The notes beneath the pieces are model-generated. The model saw nothing but the letters and a program-made list of their open reading frames with translations, searched no databases and was not told the DNA's origin. A stretch of 64,000 bases of DNA from Myxococcales bacterium (GTDB lineage: Bacteria > Myxococcota > Myxococcia > Myxococcales > Myxococcaceae): NCBI GenBank assembly GCA_016191815.1, contig JACPVI010000087.1, positions 1 through 64,000 of the forward strand, read 5' to 3'. How positions within the stretch are numbered: the first letter of the stretch is position 1; each line of letters opens with the position of its first letter. Positions 48,526 to 56,176 of the stretch are shown one piece after another. The position numbers were made by a program, and so were the translations under genes.

Positions 48526-49989
48526 ATGCCACGGCCGCTGCGCGTCCTCTTCGTCAGCGCGGAGTGCACGCCCTTCACCCGAGGCGGAGGCCTGGGCGAG
48601 GTGGCCCGCAGCTTGCCCATCGCCCTGGGAAAGCTGGGACACCAGGTCAAGGTGGTCATCCCCTGGACGCGGGCGGTGCCGGCCGAGCGGATGGGCGTCC
48701 GGCCGGTAGGAGAGCTTCGCTTCCCCTTCGATGGAGGCACCGCTTCGGCGATGCTCGGCAGCTCGCGCGCGCTCCCGGGCGTCGAGGTGCTCTTGGTGAA
48801 GAACTGGCGGCACCTCGCGCGCGTCTACGGGGGGCGGTACGACCGCTACGGAGTGGTGTCCGAGTATCGGCGGTTCTGGTTCTTCGCCTCGGCGGTGGCT
48901 CACCTCGCCGGGCGGGCCGACTTCTCGCCCGACGTGGTCCACTGCAACGACCACCACACCGCGATGGCCGCGGTGTTCCTCGCCCGGAGGCCCCAACGGC
49001 CGGGGCTGCTCCTCACCATTCACAATGCCCTCTTCCAGGGCAGCTTCGACATCCGATTCATCCGCCGGAGGCAGCTGGACAACGCCCGGAGCGAGCTGCC
49101 CGAGATGTCCTCGAGGAGGGCGCGCTTCGTCAACTTCCTCCGCCGTGGCATCCGGGCCGCCGACTTCGTGAACACCGTGAGCCCGAGCTACGCACAGGAG
49201 CTGCTCACGGGCGAGGAGGGCATGGGCCTGTGCGAATTCCTCCGCGAGAAGGGCGAGCGCTTCCTCGGCATCCTCAACGGCATCGACCTCGAGGCGAACG
49301 ACCCAGCCCGCGACCCGGCCCTGCACGCGCCGTTCAGCTGGAAGGATCTCTCCGCGCGCCTGCGCTCCCGGAAGGCGCTGCTCCGATATGCCGGGCTGCC
49401 GGAAAAGAGCGCGCCCATCCTTGCGATGGTGGCCCGCCTCTACGAGCAGAAGGGCGTCGGGCTTTTGCTCCGCACGCTGGACCCCATCCTCTCGCTCGGC
49501 GCGCAGGTGGCGGTCTGCGGCGATGGGCTACCCGCGCTGGTTGGCGTGCTCCGCGCGCTTTCGGCCCGGCACCCGCACCAGCTCTCCTATCGGCCGTTCG
49601 ACCGGGAGCGGGAGTCGCTCTACTACGCCGGCTCGGACATCTTCCTCATGCCTTCGCGCTGGGAGCCCTGCGGCCTCACCCAGCTCAAGGCGATGCGCTA
49701 CGGCTCGGTGCCGGTGGTGCGCGCCACCGGGGGCCTCAAGGACACCGTGCGCGAACACGAGCCCACGCGGCCCGGGGGAAACGGCTTCCTCTTCTCCGAG
49801 TACGACCCTTGGGCCTTCCACGCCGCGGTGGTGAAGGCCCTGGCGGCCTTCGAGCGGCCCTCCGAGTGGCGCGCGCTCCAGGCGAGGGCGATGCGCGAGG
49901 ACTTCTCCTTCGAGGCCTCGGCGAAGAAGTACGTCGAAGTCTACCGTCGGGCCGCCGCCGAGGGGCGTGGTAGGTTGCGGTCCACTTGA
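48526..49989 (+). CDS. GT5-type glycosyltransferase, second copy
   Basis: The 487-residue protein begins MPRPLRVLFVSAECTPF. The usual K-x-G-G-L loop reads TRGGGLGEV, so the Lys that contacts ADP-glucose in GlgA is not present, though Arg may substitute. The rest follows the GT5 pattern: TIHNALFQGSF, VSPSYAQELLTGEEG, GILNGID, MVARLYEQKG and WEPCGLTQLKAMRYGSVP. The two GT5 proteins are clearly related but well diverged. Its TGA overlaps the TTG of the giant kinase gene (TTGA), so it is made together with that protein. Confidence 0.8.
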   Translation: MPRPLRVLFVSAECTPFTRGGGLGEVARSLPIALGKLGHQVKVVIPWTRAVPAERMGVRPVGELRFPFDGGTASAMLGSSRALPGVEVLLVKNWRHLARVYGGRYDRYGVVSEYRRFWFFASAVAHLAGRADFSPDVVHCNDHHTAMAAVFLARRPQRPGLLLTIHNALFQGSFDIRFIRRRQLDNARSELPEMSSRRARFVNFLRRGIRAADFVNTVSPSYAQELLTGEEGMGLCEFLREKGERFLGILNGIDLEANDPARDPALHAPFSWKDLSARLRSRKALLRYAGLPEKSAPILAMVARLYEQKGVGLLLRTLDPILSLGAQVAVCGDGLPALVGVLRALSARHPHQLSYRPFDRERESLYYAGSDIFLMPSRWEPCGLTQLKAMRYGSVPVVRATGGLKDTVREHEPTRPGGNGFLFSEYDPWAFHAAVVKALAAFERPSEWRALQARAMREDFSFEASAKKYVEVYRRAAAEGRGRLRST

Positions 49990-52900
49990 ACACCCCGGCG
50001 CGCGGCAGCGAGCTCATCGGCCGCACCCTCGGCGAATTCGTCGTGCGGGAGAAACTCGGCGAGGGCGGTGCGGGGATCGTCTACCTCGCCGAACAGCCCT
50101 TGCTCGGCCGCGAGGCGGTGATCAAGGTCCTCCAGTCGCAGCTCGGGCGAGATCCCGACGCCACCCAGCGATTCCTCCGCGAGGCGAAGCTGGCCTCGAG
50201 GCTCGACCACCCCTTCTCCGCCCATATCTACGCGTTCGGCGCCGAGGAGGACGGCCTGCTCTGGATCGCCATGGAGCGCGTCCGCGGCATGCCGCTCGAC
50301 GAGCTGCTCACCGCCAAAGGGCCGCTGCCCCTCGAGCGCTTCCTTCCCCTGCTCGAGCGGATCGCCGAGGTGGTCCACTCCGCCCACGAGCAGGGCATCG
50401 TCCACCGCGACCTGAAGCCGGCCAACGTGATGGTGCTCTCCCGGGCGGGAAGGCTTTTGCCCAAGCTCCTCGACTTCGGCATCGCCAAGCTCAAGGGCGA
50501 CGTCCCCGCGCCCGAGCTGGCGGCGCCGGCGCATGGGCAAACCGCCGAGCTGCTCGAGCGCTCTCTCTCGGCCGAGCTGACCCACGAGGGGCGCATCGTC
50601 GGCTCCCCCCAGTTCATGGCCCCGGAGCAGTGGCTGGATGCGTCCGGCGCCGACTCCCGCGCCGACATCTACGCGCTCGGAGCGCTCTCCTACCAGGCGC
50701 TCACCGGCAAGCCGCCCTTCTCCGGCACCACCGTCGGCCAGCTCGCCCGCGCCCACGCCCAAGGACCCACGCCCAAGCTCGGCCCCGACTTCCCCTCCAA
50801 GCTCCAGGCGGCGCTGGACCGGGCGATGGCCAAGTCGCCCTCCGAGCGCTTCGGGACGGCGCTGGAGCTGGCCGCCGCCCTGCGCGCCGCCTCCGGCCTC
50901 GCCGGCGAAGGCCCTGCCCTGGCCCGGATGGATGAGGCGCTCTTGCAGGCGCTGATCGCCGAGGCGCCGCGGTGCATGGCCGAAGCCGGCGCCGCGCTGG
51001 ACGCCGCCGCCAACGCCCGCGCCGCCGCCGACGCCGCCTGGCAGCTCTTCTCCACCTCGGTCCGCTACCTGGGCCTGCTCGCGCTCGCCTCCAGGGCGCG
51101 GGCCGGTCCGGGCGGGCCCTCCGACGAGCCCGAGGTCCAGGCCGCGCTCCGGGTGCTCCAGGCCGACGGGCTCTCCGACGCGGGGTGGGTGGAGCTCACC
51201 CGCTCCTTGGTTCGGCCGTTCGCCACCCGCCGCGAGGTACATCCCTTGCCGGAGCTGGTGGAGCTGTTCGAGGGCCGAGGGCCTTTGCCGCTCGAGGAGC
51301 TGCTCTCCTTGCGCGCCGAGGCGGAGCGCGACCCGCCGCCGGGAGAGAAAGCGCGCGACATCCTCCCAAGGCTGCTCTCTCAGCTCGGCAGCTTCGTGCA
51401 CGCCCTCTCCTTCCTCTGGGAGTACCAGCTCGTCGTCCCCAGGCGGGCCGGCGAAGGCGGGCAGAAGGCCGAGCGGTGGATGGGCGCGAGGCGGTCTCGC
51501 CAGCCCATCACCGAGGTGCGCGGTCCCCCGTTGCCCCCAGGGCAGCCTGTGCTGGTGGACGGACAGGGGCAGCTGGTGGTCCCGCTCTGGCCGCTCCTCC
51601 AGGTCGCCGAGCCGTCTCCCGGCTCACCGGAGGAGCTGTTCCTCTTCTCCCGGCGGGGTCGCTACGGGGCGAAGCTTTTGGCGCTGCCTTCCGAGTTCGA
51701 ACGCCAGGACGAGCAGCTCTGGGAGTGGTTCCGGCGACACCTGCTCCCCGAGGTGGCGGATTCGGGGCGGGCGCCCGAAGAGGAGCGCGCCCCCTACCGC
51801 GGGCTGTCCGCCTTCACCGCCTCCGACGCGGAGATGTTCTTCGGCCGCGAGCGCGAGGCGGAGGCCTTCCTCAACCGCCTCCGGGTGACGCCGATGCTGG
51901 CGGTGGTGGGCGCCTCCGGGGCGGGGAAGAGCTCCTTCGTCCAGGCCGGAGTCGTGCCGCTCTTGCCGCCGAGCTGGCGCACCATCACCGTGCGGCCCGG
52001 TGGCGCGCCCTTGGCCGCCCTCTCGGAGCGGCTGAGGGCTGAGGGCATCGGCCCTGTGGACCTCTCCTCTCGGCCGCAAGCCCTCCTCGAGGCGCTGGAG
52101 GAGCTGGCAGGCGGCGCAGTGGCCTTGCTGGTGGTGGACCAGTTCGAGGAGCTGGTCACTCTGTGCCTCGACCAAGAGGAGCGCGGCCAGTACTCCTCGC
52201 TGCTCTCCTCGGCGGCGAGGCCGGACGGGAAGGTGCGGGTGGTGCTCACCCTGCGCGACGACTTCCTCATGCGGGCCCAGCAGCTCCCCGGGATGCGGGA
52301 ACGGCTCGCCCAGGGCCTGCAGCTGGTCAACACCCCGGTGCCCGAGGAGCTGTTGCGCATCGTGGTCGAGCCGGCCCGGCGACTGGGCTACGGCTTCGAC
52401 CCGCCGGAGCTAGCGGAGCAGATGGTGGGCGCGGTGGCCGATCAACCGGGGGCCCTGGCGCTGCTCTCCTTCACCGCCTCCAAGCTGTGGGAGCTCCGAG
52501 ACCGCCACTTCAAGCACCTCACCCGGCGAGCCTACGAGGCGCTGGGGGGAGTGGGCGGCGCCCTCGCCCGCCACGCCGAGGAGATGCTGGAGCAGATGCC
52601 CCCCGAGGAGCAGCGGCTGGTGCGCGAGGCCTTCCGGCACCTGGTCACCGCGGAGGGCACCCGGGCGGTGCTCACCCGGAACGAGCTGAGGCAACTGCTC
52701 GGCAAGGGCGAGCCCGCCGATTCCGCGATGGAGCGGCTGATCCGCTCGCGCCTGCTGGTGTCCAGCGAGGGCGAGTCCGAGGGGCTGGAGCGGTTGGAGG
52801 TGACGCACGAGGCGCTGCTCTCTGCCTGGCCCAGGCTGGTGAGGTGGCGGCAGGAGGACGCCGAGAGCGTCCGGCTGAGGGACCAGCTCCGCGTCGCCGC

Positions 52901-55304
52901 CAGGCAGTGGGATGCGCGCGGCCGCCCGAAGGGGCTGCTCTGGCGGGACGAGGCCCTGGCCGAGTATCGGCTGTGGCGGGCCCGCTACAGAGGCGCCTTG
53001 ACCGACGCCGAGGAAGCCTTTGGCCGCGCCAGCCTGGGGGCCGAATCGCGCGCCCGGGCGTTCAAGCGGCTCTTGGTGGGCGGGGCGATGGCGGTCCTCT
53101 CGGTCAGCCTGTTGTTCGTCTACCAGGCCTACTCGCGCTCGAGGGCCGCGCTGATGAAGGGCTACCAGGAGCAGGGCCGCCAGGCCTACCTCGCCGGAGA
53201 GCCGCTGCGGGCGCTCGCCTTCTTCGGCGCCGCCTACGAGGAGCGCTCCGCCGACAGCGCCTTCCAGTTCTTGCTCGGCCGGGCCTTCCGGAGCCTCTCG
53301 GCGCAAGAGCTCGTCCTGCGCGGGCACCAGGGCCGCATCTTCGCGGCGCACTTCAGCCCCGACGGCTCGAAGCTCCTCACCGGCGGAGAGGACGGCACGG
53401 CGAAGCTGTGGGACTCGCACAGCGGGGCGCTGCTACGCGAATTCCAAGGCACCCAGGGCGAGCTGCACCATGTGCTCTTCACGCCCGACGGCCGGCGGAT
53501 CCTGGGAGTGGGGAAGACGGGAAGCTCACCCGAGGTCTGGGATGCCGAAAGCGGGCGGCTGCTCTTCAGGCTGGAAGGACACAAAAAGCGCGTCACCTTC
53601 GCCGACGTGAGCCCGGGCGGGGAGCACATCCTCACCGCCGGGGAGGACGGGACTGCGAGGCTTTGGGACGCGGCCTCGGGCGCGCTGCTCGCCACTCTGC
53701 AGGGGCATGGGGCCCGGGTGCACTTCGCCTGGTTCAGCGCCGACGGCCGAAGGTGCCTCACCGGCGGCGAGGACAAGACCGCGCGGGTGTGGGAGGTGGC
53801 CACCGGCGCGCAGGTTTCGGTCTTCCGCGGGCACGCGCAGGCGGTCTTCGCCGGAGGCTTCTCGCCCGATGGCAAGCTGGCGGTGACCGCGGGCGAGGAC
53901 TTGACAGTCGCGGTCTGGAATTCGGAGGACGGGCAGCCGCTCTTCGCGCCTTTCTCCCCCCACCGCCGAAAGGTGCTGCACCTGCGGCTGAGCCCGGACG
54001 GGCGCTGGCTGGTGACCGCCAGCGAGGACGGGACGGCCGCGGTCGCCTCGCTCGCCGACGGCAAGGTGCGCCACTACCTGCGCGAGTCCGGCCAAGTCTT
54101 GATGGCCCGGTTCAGCCCCGATGGCCGGAGAATCGCCACCGTGGGAGGTGAAGGCCGGATCCACCTCTGGGATACACAGAGCGGGCGCCACCTCGCCGCG
54201 CTCGCCGGCCACGTGGACACCGTGGGCTTCGTCTCCTTCGACCCGGAGGGCAGCCGGCTCGCCAGCGCCGGCTACGACGGCACCGCCCGGCTGTGGGACG
54301 CCCGGTGGACGCCGTACCTCTTCCGGCAAGAGCACGCCGACGAGCCGGCCTCGGGCTGCCTCTCGGGAGACGGCGGCCTGGCGGCAATCTCCAGCGCGCG
54401 CGAGGTCAAGCTGTGGAACACCAGGAGCGGCGAGCTGCTCGCCGCCCACGACCGTTCGGCTCTCTCCGCGAGAATGCTGCCCTGGGTGGCCCTCGGCCCC
54501 GACGGCTCGCTGCTGGCGGTGGGCAACGGGGAGGTCGCCGAGCTGCGCGACTCGAGGACCTTCGAGCTTCGCCGCTCCCTGCGCGGGCATGAGCGTCCGC
54601 TGGTCCACGGCGCTTTCAGCCCCGATGGCTCGCGGCTGGCCACCACCTCGCTCGACGGCACCGCGAGGCTCTGGGATGTGGAGAGCGGCGCCTTGCTCTT
54701 CGAGATGAAACATCCCGGCCCGGCCATCCTGGTCTCCTTCAGCCGCGACGGACGGCGGCTCGCCACTGGCTGCGTCGACCGGGTGGCGCGCGTCTGGGAT
54801 GCGGCGAGCGGGCAGCTCGTCGCCGAGCTGCGCGGGCACGAGCAGACCGTCAACCACGCCTCGTTCTCCGCCGACGGCGAGCGGCTGCTCACCTCCAGCG
54901 ACGACAAGACCGCCAGGGTGTGGAACCTCGCCACCAAGGGGCTGATCGCGACGCTCGATGGCCACGACGCCGAGGTGTACGAATCGCACTTCAGCCCGGA
55001 TGGGCATTTGGTCTTCACCGCCAGCGACGACGGGAATGCCCGGGCCTACGACGCGGAGAGCGGCAAGCTGCTCGAAGTGGTGGCCCAGCACGGCTCGGGG
55101 GTGAACTTCCTGGCGCTGAGCTCGGATGGAGCCAGGCTGCTCACCGGCAGCAAGGACAGGGCAGTGACGCTGTGGGACATCTCTGCTCACCAGAGCACTC
55201 GAGCAGAGGTTGAGCGGATGATCCGCTGCCACGTGCCCTTCCGGCTAGAGGACGAGCTGCTGCTCCGATCAGCAACAGACCCCTCCGCGTGCACGAGCCG
55301 TTGA
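49986..55304 (+). CDS. Kinase-STAND ATPase-WD40 fusion protein
   Basis: The 1772-residue protein appears to start at TTG 49986, overlapping the GT5 stop; homologous kinases also begin about 15 residues before the glycine loop. The kinase domain (about 15-290) has GEGGAGIVYLAE, IVHRDLKPANVM and LLDFGIA. A helical linker leads to a STAND-type NTPase (about 604-980) with FFGREREAEAF, Walker A GASGAGKSS and Walker B LLVVDQFEEL, then a membrane helix near 1035-1050. The rest is 15 WD40 repeats (from about 1108), enough for two propellers. It is a candidate membrane signalling protein that could phosphorylate FHA-sigma54 activator partners. Peptide genes follow 151 bases downstream. Confidence 0.9.
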   Translation: MNTPARGSELIGRTLGEFVVREKLGEGGAGIVYLAEQPLLGREAVIKVLQSQLGRDPDATQRFLREAKLASRLDHPFSAHIYAFGAEEDGLLWIAMERVRGMPLDELLTAKGPLPLERFLPLLERIAEVVHSAHEQGIVHRDLKPANVMVLSRAGRLLPKLLDFGIAKLKGDVPAPELAAPAHGQTAELLERSLSAELTHEGRIVGSPQFMAPEQWLDASGADSRADIYALGALSYQALTGKPPFSGTTVGQLARAHAQGPTPKLGPDFPSKLQAALDRAMAKSPSERFGTALELAAALRAASGLAGEGPALARMDEALLQALIAEAPRCMAEAGAALDAAANARAAADAAWQLFSTSVRYLGLLALASRARAGPGGPSDEPEVQAALRVLQADGLSDAGWVELTRSLVRPFATRREVHPLPELVELFEGRGPLPLEELLSLRAEAERDPPPGEKARDILPRLLSQLGSFVHALSFLWEYQLVVPRRAGEGGQKAERWMGARRSRQPITEVRGPPLPPGQPVLVDGQGQLVVPLWPLLQVAEPSPGSPEELFLFSRRGRYGAKLLALPSEFERQDEQLWEWFRRHLLPEVADSGRAPEEERAPYRGLSAFTASDAEMFFGREREAEAFLNRLRVTPMLAVVGASGAGKSSFVQAGVVPLLPPSWRTITVRPGGAPLAALSERLRAEGIGPVDLSSRPQALLEALEELAGGAVALLVVDQFEELVTLCLDQEERGQYSSLLSSAARPDGKVRVVLTLRDDFLMRAQQLPGMRERLAQGLQLVNTPVPEELLRIVVEPARRLGYGFDPPELAEQMVGAVADQPGALALLSFTASKLWELRDRHFKHLTRRAYEALGGVGGALARHAEEMLEQMPPEEQRLVREAFRHLVTAEGTRAVLTRNELRQLLGKGEPADSAMERLIRSRLLVSSEGESEGLERLEVTHEALLSAWPRLVRWRQEDAESVRLRDQLRVAARQWDARGRPKGLLWRDEALAEYRLWRARYRGALTDAEEAFGRASLGAESRARAFKRLLVGGAMAVLSVSLLFVYQAYSRSRAALMKGYQEQGRQAYLAGEPLRALAFFGAAYEERSADSAFQFLLGRAFRSLSAQELVLRGHQGRIFAAHFSPDGSKLLTGGEDGTAKLWDSHSGALLREFQGTQGELHHVLFTPDGRRILGVGKTGSSPEVWDAESGRLLFRLEGHKKRVTFADVSPGGEHILTAGEDGTARLWDAASGALLATLQGHGARVHFAWFSADGRRCLTGGEDKTARVWEVATGAQVSVFRGHAQAVFAGGFSPDGKLAVTAGEDLTVAVWNSEDGQPLFAPFSPHRRKVLHLRLSPDGRWLVTASEDGTAAVASLADGKVRHYLRESGQVLMARFSPDGRRIATVGGEGRIHLWDTQSGRHLAALAGHVDTVGFVSFDPEGSRLASAGYDGTARLWDARWTPYLFRQEHADEPASGCLSGDGGLAAISSAREVKLWNTRSGELLAAHDRSALSARMLPWVALGPDGSLLAVGNGEVAELRDSRTFELRRSLRGHERPLVHGAFSPDGSRLATTSLDGTARLWDVESGALLFEMKHPGPAILVSFSRDGRRLATGCVDRVARVWDAASGQLVAELRGHEQTVNHASFSADGERLLTSSDDKTARVWNLATKGLIATLDGHDAEVYESHFSPDGHLVFTASDDGNARAYDAESGKLLEVVAQHGSGVNFLALSSDGARLLTGSKDRAVTLWDISAHQSTRAEVERMIRCHVPFRLEDELLLRSATDPSACTSR

Positions 55305-55323
55305 GCAATCGGGCTGCGCAGCT

Positions 55324-55356
55324 TGCGCACTCAACACCGTTCAACTCGAGCAAGGT
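55324..55356 (+). promoter_or_regulatory. Upstream activator element, peptide gene 1
   Basis: TGCGCACTCAAC (55324-55335) and GAGCAAGGT (55348-55356) recur almost unchanged upstream of peptide gene 3 (55867-55898), with 12 and 11 bases between the two parts. The element ends 60 bases before the -24 GG of the sigma54 promoter at 55416, a usual distance for an enhancer-binding protein site. The activator is inferred, most likely the FHA-sigma54 protein at 40.8 kb. Confidence 0.6.
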
Positions 55357-55415
55357 CGGACGATCGGCGCGAGGGTGTTCACCAGGGATTCCGCATGGCT
55401 GGGGATGGGCGCCGA

Positions 55416-55431
55416 TGGCGCTCGGCTTGCT
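55416..55431 (+). promoter_or_regulatory. Sigma54 promoter of peptide gene 1
   Basis: TGGCGCTCGGCTTGCT has GG and GC elements at exact sigma54 spacing. The -12 GC is 26 bases before the ATG at 55456, so the leader would be about 14 bases, carrying GGAGG. A near-identical arrangement lies before peptide gene 3. Confidence 0.72.
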
Positions 55432-55455
55432 ACTGGCATTCGCGTGGAGGCAGGA

Positions 55456-55581
55456 ATGAAGAAAAAGCTCGAAATGGCGAAGCTGGACGCTCGGAAGCTC
55501 CGCGCGCTGGACGAGCGCGACCTGCTGAAGGTGATCGGTGGGGATAGCAGGGCGCGGGGACCGAAGGTCAACGACGGGTGA
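55456..55581 (+). CDS. Double-glycine leader peptide 1
   Basis: This is a 41-codon gene, ATG behind GGAGG-caggA. The product is a charged leader MKKKLEMAKLDARKLRALDE, then RDLLKVIGG and a 12-residue core DSRARGPKVNDG. The leader fits C39 substrates: L at -12, L at -7, V at -4, G at -2 and -1 relative to the cut. D replaces the usual E at -8. The core contains GPKVN, matching APKVN and APIIN in the two sister peptides. I infer that the C39 exporter at 42.6 kb cuts after GG and exports the core. The function of the core is unknown; its lack of Cys argues against a disulfide bacteriocin. Confidence 0.82.
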   Translation: MKKKLEMAKLDARKLRALDERDLLKVIGGDSRARGPKVNDG

Positions 55582-55624
55582 TCAGATTTCACCTGTTTTC
55601 ATGGAATACCGAGGAGCCACGTAC

Positions 55625-55759
55625 ATGACAAAGGGGTACAAGAAGGACCGCGTCGCGAAGGAGCTGAAACTGGCGAAGCTGGACGTGCGCGCGCTTCGGG
55701 ATCTCAGCGAGCAGGACTTGATGAGGGTAGTGGGCGGCGCGCCCAAGGTGAACTGGTAG
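55625..55759 (+). CDS. Double-glycine leader peptide 2
   Basis: This is a 44-codon gene, 43 bases behind peptide 1, with ATG 55625 behind GAGGAG (ATG 55601 also in frame). The leader ends LRDLSEQDLMRVVGG, with L at -12, S at -11, L at -7, V at -4 and GG, a textbook double-glycine site. Only six residues follow: APKVNW. It is probably co-transcribed with peptide 1, because the next promoter and the terminator at 55797 lie downstream. Leaders of all three peptides share L-x-x-L-[DN]-[AV]-R-[AK]-L-R. Such a tiny core suggests a signal or scaffold rather than a pore-forming toxin. Confidence 0.82.
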   Translation: MTKGYKKDRVAKELKLAKLDVRALRDLSEQDLMRVVGGAPKVNW

Positions 55760-55796
55760 CTGCCGCGCGCGCGAATCTTTCCCAGGGGACCTCCGA

Positions 55797-55830
55797 CCCC
55801 GCCGAGCTGATCGGCGGGGTTTTTTTTCTT
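55797..55830 (+). terminator. Rho-independent terminator after peptides 1 and 2
   Basis: A perfect nine-base stem CCCCGCCGA/TCGGCGGGG (55797-55805 with 55811-55819) with a five-base loop is followed by eight T residues. It separates the peptide 1-2 transcript from the peptide 3 promoter, so peptide 3 is a separate unit. Confidence 0.92.
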
Positions 55831-55866
55831 CTGACAAGGCCGCTTGCGCAGGAGCGATGCGCCGAC

Positions 55867-55898
55867 TGCGCACTCAACCTGCTCCGATTGAGCAAGGT
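55867..55898 (+). promoter_or_regulatory. Upstream activator element, peptide gene 3
   Basis: TGCGCACTCAAC (55867-55878) and GAGCAAGGT (55890-55898) repeat the element before peptide 1. The element ends 61 bases before the -24 GG, against 60 in the other copy, so element, promoter and start codon keep a fixed layout. The sequence between is poorly conserved, which makes selection on the element more likely than recent duplication alone. Confidence 0.6.
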
Positions 55899-55958
55899 GC
55901 GATGCCGGCCCCGAATGTCTTCCCAGCCTGTTCTTGGGCGGTTGCAGATTTCCAAGGC

Positions 55959-55974
55959 TGGCGTCCCGATTGCT
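55959..55974 (+). promoter_or_regulatory. Sigma54 promoter of peptide gene 3
   Basis: TGGCGTCCCGATTGCT has GG and GC elements at exact sigma54 spacing and shares TGGC...TTGCTA with the peptide 1 promoter. The -12 GC is 27 bases before ATG 56000, with GGAGGTG between. Confidence 0.72.
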
Positions 55975-55999
55975 AGTGAGTAGGGGTGGAGGTGTCGCC

Positions 56000-56176
56000 A
56001 TGACGCGCATGCCCAAGTCGCCGAGGATGAGCCTGAAGGTGACGCAGCTGAACGCCCGCGCCCTCCGGGAGCTGAACGAAGCGGACCTGATGCGGGTGAT
56101 CGGCGGCGGCGGAGGCGGTAGCGGGGCTTGTGCGCCGATCATCAACAGCGATTGCTCAGACGGGAAGTGCAAGTAG
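56000..56176 (+). CDS. Double-glycine leader peptide 3 (three-Cys core)
   Basis: This 58-codon gene starts at ATG 56000 behind GGAGGTG. The leader ends ALRELNEADLMRVIGG with L at -12, L at -7, V at -4 and GG. The predicted core is 22 residues: GGGGS, then GACAPIINSDCSDGKCK with three Cys. It shares APxxN with the other two peptides but adds a Gly run and Cys, so a thioether, disulfide or glycosyl link is possible. Three Cys cannot all pair within one molecule. Its 3' end overlaps the convergent GT4 gene by 35 bases. Confidence 0.82.
   Translation: MTRMPKSPRMSLKVTQLNARALRELNEADLMRVIGGGGGGSGACAPIINSDCSDGKCK

Noticed and set aside
55300-55335. GTTGAG...CTCAAC inverted repeat after the kinase-WD40 gene as a terminator
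   Set aside because: The stem is only six bases with a 24-base loop and no T tract; CTCAAC is better explained as part of the conserved upstream element.
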